Assembly (NCBI GenBank): GCA_002309275.1
Contig: DBXL01000089.1
Coordinates: 1-12,928, forward strand
Length of the DNA: 12,928 bases
Direction: 5' to 3'
From: Ruminococcaceae bacterium UBA1213
GTDB taxonomy: Bacteria; Bacillota; Clostridia; Oscillospirales; Acutalibacteraceae
The translations under genes were made by a program, and so were the position numbers. A model generated the notes under the pieces. That model ran no database searches. It had not been told where the DNA came from and saw only the letters and a program-made list of their open reading frames with translations. Position 1 is the stretch's first letter. Every line of letters begins with the position of its first letter. This document shows, one piece after another, positions 1-5,845 of the stretch.

Positions 1-263
1 ATGGGAATTTTATTTCTTTCAAGTGCTTCCATAAAGCTTGAAGGTCCTCCGTGCGTTATCACTATTCTTGCATTTTCAACATTCCTTATCATATCACGAT
101 AAGAAAAAAAATCACTGTAATCGCAGAATCGGGGGATATAGCATGAAAATCCCCTTTGAACGACAATCATGTCACTTACAATTTTTTCTTCTGCAATTCT
201 GTCAATACATTTGATAAGCCTGTCAAAAGGCTGCTCATGCGTTCCCACTGTCACAAATATCAT
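1..263 (-). CDS. Alg13/PssE-like glycosyltransferase catalytic subunit (3' end cut by window)
   Basis: Probable catalytic half of a two-subunit GT28-type glycosyltransferase that adds a sugar to a lipid-linked intermediate at the inner face of the membrane. Only the first 87 codons are present; the frame is open to the window edge. Seen: an N-terminus reading MIFVTVGTHEQPFDRL, the usual start of Alg13/PssE/Cps14G-type proteins, and a THGGPSSFMEAL segment near residues 70-81 matching the nucleotide-sugar-binding HGG region of the family. The ATG lies 10 bases after the stop of the Alg14-like gene, with GGAGAG as ribosome binding site. Alg13-like proteins are soluble and need an Alg14-like membrane partner, which is the gene directly upstream. 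The sugar transferred cannot be deduced; related pneumococcal pairs add galactose. Confidence 0.88.
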   Translation of the reverse strand, partial: MIFVTVGTHEQPFDRLIKCIDRIAEEKIVSDMIVVQRGFSCYIPRFCDYSDFFSYRDMIRNVENARIVITHGGPSSFMEALERNKIP

Positions 264-273
264 ATACTCTCCA

Positions 274-729
274 TTAAAATATGCTTCCAAGATTTTCCGC
301 TTTGGGATAGAATTGTTTCAATTCCTCCCACTGCACAATAAACTTATCTGCAACCGGATAGATAAGCCTGCCTGTAAGAGTGGGCTTGTCTATCCGGTCA
401 AATACCTCTATATACATTGTCTTTATGCCCCCAATTTTCCCTACATAAAAAAACGGTACGGCAACTGCTGCTCCTGATGATATGATAATATCAGGCTTTT
501 CTTGATACAAAACCCTCAATGCAAGAGCGGTGTTGAGAAAAAATGCTTTGATACTTCTGTTGGTCGGATAAAAGCAGGAATATATTTTTTCTCCCTTGAG
601 AGTGCTTTTGATATTCTCCTTATCAAACGTAACCCAGAAACGCTCATGCTTTTCCCAGAATTTTTTTAACATTTTTAAGTGATGAAGATGACCTCCTGAT
701 GAACATACAAGACAAATTTTCATTATCAT
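274..729 (-). CDS. Alg14/PssD-like membrane-anchoring glycosyltransferase subunit
   Basis: Partner subunit for the Alg13-like protein encoded next. In this family (Alg14, PssD, Cps14F) it anchors the catalytic subunit to the membrane and helps bind the acceptor. Seen: KICLVCSSGGH at residues 4-14, a hydrophobic SSGAAVAVPFF segment at about 84-94 and the conserved DRIDKPTLTGRLIYPVADKF stretch at about 111-130. At 151 residues it has the normal length of a stand-alone Alg14-like protein. The ATG at 729 overlaps the stop of the preceding gene as ATGA, suggesting translational coupling. A second in-frame ATG at 723 gives the more typical N-terminus MKICLVCSSGGH and may be the true start. Function as a heterodimer subunit is inferred from the family and the gene pairing; the sugar is unknown. 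Confidence 0.9.
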   Translation of the reverse strand: MIMKICLVCSSGGHLHHLKMLKKFWEKHERFWVTFDKENIKSTLKGEKIYSCFYPTNRSIKAFFLNTALALRVLYQEKPDIIISSGAAVAVPFFYVGKIGGIKTMYIEVFDRIDKPTLTGRLIYPVADKFIVQWEELKQFYPKAENLGSIF

Positions 730-1847
730 TTTACCTTCTTCAGCCTTTTCAGTAATTTTTGGTTTTTCCTACGACTCACGGTCAGACTTTTGAAAATTCT
801 ATATAGCAATAAACACGGCAACAAAATTTTATACTTATAAAAAAAAGGGTAGAATATTTTTACTTGATTCATAGGTAAAAATATTTTTTTTAGTATGAAT
901 CTTGCTTTTCCCTTTTTTCCCCCGCCATATCTGGCAACTTCATTTTCTATAAGATTTTGAATATCACCGTATGTTCCTGAATAAATCATATAATCCAGCA
1001 TTTTCTTTTCTTCTTCGGTCAAGCTTTTTTTCCCGAAAACATCAAGTGCCAACTGTTTATTTGCCTGTTCAAATTCATGTATGCCAAGTTTTTTTGTTTC
1101 CTCTGCTATGTATTCCGTATCCAGTGTATCACCAAGATTTTTCCATATCACATAAGTGTCCAGAAGAGAACGCAAACCTGTACCGCCCCCCGAATAGTGC
1201 TTATATTCATGGGCTGTAAAATAAATATACATATCATTGTCGCTGAAATGATACCCATAAGCATTGTCATCGTCCTTTTGCAAACGGTCAAATATATTCC
1301 TGTAATAACTATACAGCTTTTTATCATGGTAATCCCCAAACAGTGCCGTATGCATTTCAAAATTGCTGACGGGCTTCTTTAAGTATGTATTATCGACACC
1401 CTTTCCCAGTCTGTCACAGGAAAAACCCAGATTCACCATTATTTCATTTACTTTTTCAATATAAGTACCGTCACACAGAATATCAAAATCAGCCATTTGT
1501 CTTATCCCCGTCGCAGGATACAATTCTTTTATGATGATTCCTTTCAGGGGCATATAACGGATTTTTTCTTCCTCCAATCTTTCAAACAGCAATTCTTTAT
1601 CTATTTCCATTACAGCCGTCTTTCTGACGGATTTTCCCATACTCTCAATAAAATCCTTATCGTAAATACCTGCTTTTTTCAGGGCATACCCAACTATCGC
1701 TGTCAGCATATGCTTATCAGCCGCTTTATACAAATTTGACATATCCAATTTATCTATCCTTGCCTTTTCCGGCTCTTCATCATTTACAACGCACCCGGAA
1801 AGGTACAATACCTCATCTATCATTTTCCTGTACTCTTCTTTATTCAC
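726..1847 (-). CDS. nucleotidyltransferase family protein (NTP_transf_5-like)
   Basis: A 373-residue protein resembling the uncharacterised nucleotidyltransferase family NTP_transf_5, often found in capsule and exopolysaccharide loci. Seen: PLKGIIIKELYP at about 100-111, an Arg at 116, then DFDIL with Asp120 and Asp122, the presumed metal-binding pair of the fold; FEMH near 163-166; TAHEYKHY near 211-218; and RSLLD near 226-230. These are the family's recurring landmarks in the expected order. The C-terminal 60 residues are strongly basic with aromatic and hydrophobic runs, consistent with membrane association. The start is GTG at 1847, with GAGAGGG eight bases upstream; a nearby ATG is out of frame and stops at once. 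It is the first gene of the left-hand minus-strand unit and overlaps the Alg14-like gene by four bases. Its substrate is unknown for the family, so a nucleotidyl transfer role is inferred from the fold only. Confidence 0.8.
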   Translation of the reverse strand: MNKEEYRKMIDEVLYLSGCVVNDEEPEKARIDKLDMSNLYKAADKHMLTAIVGYALKKAGIYDKDFIESMGKSVRKTAVMEIDKELLFERLEEEKIRYMPLKGIIIKELYPATGIRQMADFDILCDGTYIEKVNEIMVNLGFSCDRLGKGVDNTYLKKPVSNFEMHTALFGDYHDKKLYSYYRNIFDRLQKDDDNAYGYHFSDNDMYIYFTAHEYKHYSGGGTGLRSLLDTYVIWKNLGDTLDTEYIAEETKKLGIHEFEQANKQLALDVFGKKSLTEEEKKMLDYMIYSGTYGDIQNLIENEVARYGGGKKGKARFILKKIFLPMNQVKIFYPFFYKYKILLPCLLLYRIFKSLTVSRRKNQKLLKRLKKVK

Positions 1848-2087
1848 AACATTTTCCCTCTCACATACAGTTATAAAACTTTTATTCAGCTTTCCTTATC
1901 CGCCCATTGATATAATATACCAAATATTTCAAGCAATTTTGTGCAATATACAGAAATTTATCTTTTTTTTTGGAATTATACCTCTGAAGGTTCAATTTTT
2001 TTGTTTTTGGAGGATATAGTGAAAGACGGTTTTAACAGATATGCTCTGAATACCGTTTTATTATTATTGTAAAGGAGAATATATCTT
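1848..2087. promoter_or_regulatory. divergent intergenic region, probable promoters both ways
   Basis: This 240-base AT-rich gap separates the leftward nucleotidyltransferase gene from the rightward phage-like cassette, so it should hold a promoter for each. Leftward candidate: TTGCTT (1931-1936, minus strand) and TATATC (1909-1914), 16 bases apart, a modest match to sigma-A boxes. Rightward candidates: TTCAAT (1991-1996) with TATAGT (2015-2020), spacing 18; or TTAACA (2032-2037) with TTTTAT (2056-2061), spacing 18, which would start transcription just upstream of the AAAGGAG at 2071-2077. None is a strong consensus, and the choice matters because both rightward candidates would start the transcript downstream of the small ORF's start codon. 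Oligo-T runs lie at 1962-1971 and 1996-2007. No riboswitch or RNA gene was recognised. Confidence 0.35.
2019..2072 (+). CDS. possible 17-codon leader ORF upstream of phage-like cassette
   Basis: A very short open frame starts at GTG 2019 with a perfect GGAGG five bases upstream (2009-2013) and encodes MKDGFNRYALNTVLLLL. Its TAA (2070-2072) overlaps the AAAGGAG ribosome binding site of the next gene, a layout that allows ribosomes ending here to affect initiation at 2088. It ends in four consecutive leucine codons (three TTA, one TTG). It could be a translated leader that couples or tunes expression, or a chance ORF: GGAGG can occur by chance and no homology can be judged at this length. It would be transcribed only if the rightward promoter lies upstream of about 2009. 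Confidence 0.3.
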   Translation: MKDGFNRYALNTVLLLL

Positions 2088-2384
2088 ATGAGCAAAACCA
2101 TTAAACTCGGAATGTTATTTGAATCAGACAATGTACCGAATTTTGGCAGCATTGAGAGAAATCCCCTCAGTAATTCCATATTCCTTATAGCTGAAGATAT
2201 TCCGAAACTGAATACCACTCTTACAGAAACTGCTTGCAGTCCATACCTTGCAGACAACAGCAAATTCAATTTCCATACAGGGGATACTGCATATATCGTT
2301 GACTGGATCACTGCTCAAACCGGTCCGGTCTATATATACCACAGTACAACAGACCAGTGGTATGAAATGATACCCAACGAATAA
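2088..2384 (+). CDS. small phage-virion-like protein of unknown function
   Basis: A 98-residue soluble protein with no signal peptide or membrane segment. The start is ATG at 2088 with AAAGGAG ten bases upstream. The N-terminus carries the motif MLFESDNVPNF (residues 9-19), which recurs in the next protein as MLFRSGNIPDF. The C-terminal third (GDTAYIVDW...VYIYHSTTDQWYEM, about residues 65-95) resembles a short beta module found in small virion proteins of Firmicutes phages, where an 'xTAYxxDxGxxYxYxxxTxxWY' pattern is common; this is from memory of the family style, not a search. The gene runs against all flanking polysaccharide genes and forms a two-gene unit with the gene 18 bases downstream. 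No specific function is claimed. Alternatives are a phage remnant or a domesticated appendage component. Confidence 0.65.
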   Translation: MSKTIKLGMLFESDNVPNFGSIERNPLSNSIFLIAEDIPKLNTTLTETACSPYLADNSKFNFHTGDTAYIVDWITAQTGPVYIYHSTTDQWYEMIPNE

Positions 2385-2402
2385 GCTTGAAGGAGTGATT
2401 AT

Positions 2403-3173
2403 TTGAATACAGAAGTCAAATCTGCCATGCTTTTCAGAAGCGGAAATATTCCTGATTTCAGCCTTTTTCACCTCATTCTGGACAGACACATGGAAATCAC
2501 ACGAAAAGCAAATGAAATCAGCGGTACTCCCCCTCTGACTTTCAGTGCAGGCGGAACAACTCTCAAAAATTACCGTATTTACGGGAATACCGTCAATGGA
2601 ACGTCTGTCGGAGATGAGGTCACAAACTCTGCCAATGAGCATTACGAAGAATACTGTATCCCCATATCACTCGGCGGACAGACAACCAATATATACCTTT
2701 CTGAACCTCTCCGAAAAATCGGAACAGATACCGACTATACAGACTACAAAAGTAAAAAAATTATCCGAAAAATTCTTAAAGTAGTTGTTACATCTGACAA
2801 TATCCGAAAAATAAGCGACCAGACATGGTATATTGCAAAGACTCACCCGTCTTTAAAACATGTCATCAACGGCAATGATATAGTGAATATCTACTGCAAC
2901 TGTCTGCCGAATGGTTCAACCTCCAACACCAACTGCTGTTTCATAAATAACACCGGTACAATACGATTCAATACCTCTGAACCGTACAATACCGTAAATG
3001 ATGTACTCAATGCATTTGGAGGAATTTTCTTTCTTGTCATTTACGAAACTCCACAAGAACAAACAATCAATCTGCCGCCGCTCCAAACAGGCAACGGCAG
3101 CAATGTGCTGAGCGTCCAAACATCTGTACAACCATCTCAAGTTGACATAAGCGGAAAAATATCTTCATCGTGA
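2403..3173 (+). CDS. phage tail/structural-like protein
   Basis: A 256-residue protein whose core resembles the recurring module of minor structural or tail-tip proteins in Clostridia prophages. Landmarks in order: an N-terminal MLFRSGNIPDF (9-19) shared with the upstream protein; GTPPLTFSAGGTTLKNYRIYGN (from 41), followed by TSVGD (67-71); a Tyr-Glu-Glu-Tyr-Cys-Ile-Pro-Ile segment (81-88) leading into TTNIYLSEPLRKIG (94-107) and DYTDYKSKKIIRKI (111-124); and a C-terminal LPPLQTGNGSNVLSVQT (224-240) followed by VQPSQV, the usual closing strand of that module. The start is TTG at 2403, supported by GAAGGAG seven bases upstream; no ATG fits. There is no signal peptide or anchor. A structural (virion-like) origin is well supported by the module; the present role, in a polysaccharide locus without other phage genes, is unknown. 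Confidence 0.72.
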   Translation: MNTEVKSAMLFRSGNIPDFSLFHLILDRHMEITRKANEISGTPPLTFSAGGTTLKNYRIYGNTVNGTSVGDEVTNSANEHYEEYCIPISLGGQTTNIYLSEPLRKIGTDTDYTDYKSKKIIRKILKVVVTSDNIRKISDQTWYIAKTHPSLKHVINGNDIVNIYCNCLPNGSTSNTNCCFINNTGTIRFNTSEPYNTVNDVLNAFGGIFFLVIYETPQEQTINLPPLQTGNGSNVLSVQTSVQPSQVDISGKISSS

Positions 3174-3224
3174 CCGGCAAAATAATTTTTACGCCCATAA
3201 TCAACTTTGTCCATCTGTAAAAAG

Positions 3225-3255
3225 AAGAGTCAGACAGTCAAAAAGTCTGACTCTT
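3225..3255. terminator. bidirectional intrinsic terminator between convergent units
   Basis: A perfect 11-base inverted repeat, AAGAGTCAGAC (3225-3235) and GTCTGACTCTT (3245-3255), encloses a 9-base A-rich loop. On the plus strand it is followed by GTTTTATTT, and on the minus strand by TCTTTTTAC, so the hairpin has a T-rich tail in each direction. It lies 51 bases after the stop of the phage-like gene and 3 bases after the stop of the ferredoxin gene on the other strand, and so probably ends both convergent transcripts. Confidence 0.9.
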
Positions 3256-3258
3256 GTT

Positions 3259-3471
3259 TTATTTCTCAGTTTTTTCAAATATTCTTTTTATCGGACATAC
3301 TTTTATGCACATTTTACACCCTATACATTTTTCGGAATCTATGCCAGGATAATCAAAACCTTCATCATCTGCTATCATTGTTATCGCTCCTTTCGAACAC
3401 ACGGAATAGCAGGCTGTACAACCACAGCATTCTTCTTTTCCTTTATACAATACAGGAATCTCCATCATCAT
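3259..3471 (-). CDS. small 2x[4Fe-4S] ferredoxin-like protein
   Basis: A 70-residue electron carrier with two complete bacterial-type cluster motifs: C15-x2-C18-x2-C21-x3-C25 and C49-x2-C52-x2-C55-x3-C59-Pro. Between them lies GAITMIADDEGFDYPGID, typical of the ferredoxin domain normally fused to the N-terminus of FrhB-like proteins in exopolysaccharide loci. Here that domain is a separate gene downstream of the FrhB-like gene, coupled to it by an ATGA overlap (3468-3471). Three consecutive ATGs make the exact start ambiguous; AAAGG sits just upstream. It is the last gene of the long minus-strand operon, ending 3 bases before the terminator hairpin. It most likely passes electrons to the FrhB-like protein; its electron source is not apparent. 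Confidence 0.88.
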   Translation of the reverse strand: MMMEIPVLYKGKEECCGCTACYSVCSKGAITMIADDEGFDYPGIDSEKCIGCKMCIKVCPIKRIFEKTEK

Positions 3472-4430
3472 TTCACCTTTCTATTGATGATACGCCTCAT
3501 TTTGATTTTTAATGCCATCTTCGTACCATGACCGCCATATCTTTCTGCAATATATCCAAAATCCTTCTGTTTGAAATCATCCCAGAACTTATCACGACTA
3601 TCAGGTCTTTTGGGTGGATTGAACATTGTGGGACGTGTCGATTTCTTGTATTCCGTTTCACTGCATATCACTTTATCACTCACACTGTCAAACAGCTTTT
3701 GTCCCTTCTCACTGTTCATCAGCACCAACGATACTCCCTTATTATCATCAAAAGCAGGCAATGCTTCACGTATTGCCCAAAAATCCGCAATTGTTATATC
3801 TCCCGGATGAAAAGCCGTTTTATATTTACATTCATAACAACTTGGTCTGAGCATGATATGGGCGTAAAAAATATTTGTAAACACGCGGCTGTCGATACGT
3901 TTCTTTTTTCCGTTTTTCAAAAAATGCATGGATTCTATGTGTTCAGCCCAGCCGAATTGCTTTTTATTCCTGAAATCTACTCCAACGCATTTTCCATGCC
4001 TGCTCTCCTGCCACTCAAGATATTTTTTCCATACATCCGGGCTAGGTACACCGTGACAGATAATGTCCACAAGATATAAATTTTCATACGGCTTGCCTAA
4101 AAAACATTTCAGTCCATCAACCTGACAAGGCGTTCCCGAAAAAAGAACCTTTCTCCCGTCTAACAAATCTGCCTTCACGTTTTTGAAAGTATCACCAAGC
4201 TTGCTCTCGATATACTTTGAACCTCTCATCCTATCTCTTTGTTCAGCGGTTTCTGCCCTTTGATGAACCGCCTTGTATGGTTCACTCATCACACAGCCGT
4301 ACACAACGCCCCCTTCAGATAAAATATGATCCGAAAGGGCTGTAAATATCCCACCTGATTGTGATTCTTTTCTGATACTTGCGTCAGGGTGCTTTACAGC
4401 ATATGCTCTCGGTTTTGAAATATTATTCAT
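3468..4430 (-). CDS. FrhB-like protein (coenzyme F420 hydrogenase/dehydrogenase beta subunit family)
   Basis: A 320-residue protein of the FrhB N/C-domain family, flavin- and iron-sulfur-linked proteins that occur in many capsule clusters, often beside polysaccharide pyruvyl transferases. Seen: ESQSGGIFTAL (22-32), SGTPCQVDGLK (98-108), DIICHGVPSP (122-131), a cysteine-bearing RPSCYECKY (195-203), GDITIADFW (210-218) and GVSLVLMNS (232-240). The usual N-terminal two-cluster ferredoxin domain is absent; the protein starts directly at the point that normally follows it (KPRAYAVKHPDASIRKESQSGG). The ferredoxin is encoded separately just downstream. The ATG at 4430 overlaps the Wzx stop as ATGA, with a GGGGG-type ribosome binding site. 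The reaction is unknown in this setting; a redox step on a sugar or ketal precursor is only an inference. F420 itself is not implied. Confidence 0.87.
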   Translation of the reverse strand: MNNISKPRAYAVKHPDASIRKESQSGGIFTALSDHILSEGGVVYGCVMSEPYKAVHQRAETAEQRDRMRGSKYIESKLGDTFKNVKADLLDGRKVLFSGTPCQVDGLKCFLGKPYENLYLVDIICHGVPSPDVWKKYLEWQESRHGKCVGVDFRNKKQFGWAEHIESMHFLKNGKKKRIDSRVFTNIFYAHIMLRPSCYECKYKTAFHPGDITIADFWAIREALPAFDDNKGVSLVLMNSEKGQKLFDSVSDKVICSETEYKKSTRPTMFNPPKRPDSRDKFWDDFKQKDFGYIAERYGGHGTKMALKIKMRRIINRKVK

Positions 4431-5845
4431 TTCTTTTTTCCCCCTTTGATAGTTTTCAGAACCTTACTCCAGATGATTTTCAGAAATTCATTGTTAATTA
4501 CAACAAACATAACCATACCTATTATAAAATTCAGAATATTAAGATAAAAATTCTGCATAAAACATACTATCAGCATGACTGTTATCAAAGCATACATCAA
4601 TATCTGCTTTTTCACATTGAACTTCATGGGCTGGAATTTTCTTGAATCCAACATTCTGAATAAAAAAAGACTGAAATAAGCCACAAGAGTCGAAACAGAA
4701 CCTGCCGTAATACCGCAGACATGAATCAGTAAAAAATCAACTGCCAGATTGATGGCGGCTGCTCCCATGGTAGTAAAACCGACACTTTTTGTTTTTTTAT
4801 GTGCAATATATATTCCGCCCTGAAAGGCTGCCATACAATAAAAAAACATAGCAAGTATCAATATGGGCATCTGTACATAAGCGTCACCGTAATCTCCCCT
4901 TATCAATATCTTGAACATTACGGGGGTAACGCCTATCAATGCAGCCGTAAATCCTATCATAAGGCAGAATATCCTGTCAAACATCTTTGTATAATACCCC
5001 GACGCATCTTCATCATTGACAGCCATTGACGCATTTTCCTGCCATGCCATGGCCATGATACCCTGAGCCACCGACAAAAGATTGGGTATCTTATTTGCGG
5101 CGGCATATACTGCATTAGCCTCGATTCCCAGAAAAAAAGTGATTACCAGACGGTCAGACAATTTCAGTACCCAGTTGGACATATTATTCGGCACCATCGG
5201 CCATGAATATGCCAGCAGTCTGCCTATCTCCTTTTTAGATACTTCCGAAGTTTTCAGATACTTTCTTATATTTACCGCATATGATAAATATATTGATGCC
5301 GCTGCATTGGCAATGCATAAACCTATCAATACGCCAAGCAAACCCATCTCAGCCATCTGCACAGACAATATGACACATACCATATTGATGACGGACAGGG
5401 TGATTGCCGCAACAGAATATTGTTTATTTTTTCCAAGACCTCTTGCGACCTGACCTATCGTCAGATATATCGTATCAAAGACAAAATACAGGCTCATCAA
5501 TGCCCTTTCCAATACAGAAAGCTCCATAAAAAAAAACTGCACGATAACAGCCGCAAGAAGCGACACGGGAATAGTCACTATAAAAATATTGGTGATAATA
5601 GATGTACACTGTGCAGCATCGTCACGGCAGTCTATCAGAAATCTAAATGCAGCCGACTGTATCTGAAGCGTAGCTATCGGAATAATAAGCATGATAAGAG
5701 TAGCTATCAAATCATAAATACCATATTCTGCCTTGGTAAGATTTTGAGTCAGTATCGGCAATGTCACAAATGCCGTAAGCTGTGGCAGCAGCTTGCCTAC
5801 GGCTAAAACACCTGTATTTTTTGCTAAATTTTTTTCCCTACTCAT
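4427..5845 (-). CDS. wzx: polysaccharide flippase, Wzx/PST family
   Basis: An integral membrane protein of 472 residues that should flip the lipid-linked repeat unit from the cytoplasmic to the outer face of the membrane. Seen: a short basic N-terminus, then NTGVLAVGKLLPQL and VTLPILTQNLTKAEYGIYDL, the typical first helix and loop of the polysaccharide-transport branch of the MOP superfamily, followed by roughly 12-14 hydrophobic segments spread over the whole length, with a central cytoplasmic loop rich in Lys and Glu (around 194-207). The length is normal for Wzx. The ATG at 5845 overlaps the end of the pyruvyl transferase family gene by eight bases. The best purine-rich site, GGAGAGG, is about 13 bases upstream, longer than usual, so coupling to the upstream gene may matter. 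Substrate specificity is not readable from sequence. Confidence 0.92.
   Translation of the reverse strand: MSREKNLAKNTGVLAVGKLLPQLTAFVTLPILTQNLTKAEYGIYDLIATLIMLIIPIATLQIQSAAFRFLIDCRDDAAQCTSIITNIFIVTIPVSLLAAVIVQFFFMELSVLERALMSLYFVFDTIYLTIGQVARGLGKNKQYSVAAITLSVINMVCVILSVQMAEMGLLGVLIGLCIANAAASIYLSYAVNIRKYLKTSEVSKKEIGRLLAYSWPMVPNNMSNWVLKLSDRLVITFFLGIEANAVYAAANKIPNLLSVAQGIMAMAWQENASMAVNDEDASGYYTKMFDRIFCLMIGFTAALIGVTPVMFKILIRGDYGDAYVQMPILILAMFFYCMAAFQGGIYIAHKKTKSVGFTTMGAAAINLAVDFLLIHVCGITAGSVSTLVAYFSLFLFRMLDSRKFQPMKFNVKKQILMYALITVMLIVCFMQNFYLNILNFIIGMVMFVVINNEFLKIIWSKVLKTIKGGKKK

Noticed and set aside
1911..1916. Perfect TATAAT on the plus strand in the divergent region
   Set aside because: No acceptable -35 box lies 16-18 bases upstream (AGCTTT at 17), and it is far from the first plus-strand gene.
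2124..2642. Long open frame on the minus strand opposite the phage-like cassette (172 codons)
   Set aside because: It overlaps both cassette genes, has no convincing ribosome binding site, and its product is a cysteine-rich composition with no recognisable motif, as expected of an antisense shadow.
3528..4079. 183-codon plus-strand open frame opposite the FrhB-like gene
   Set aside because: It is the antisense of a well-conserved gene, without a ribosome binding site or a recognisable product.
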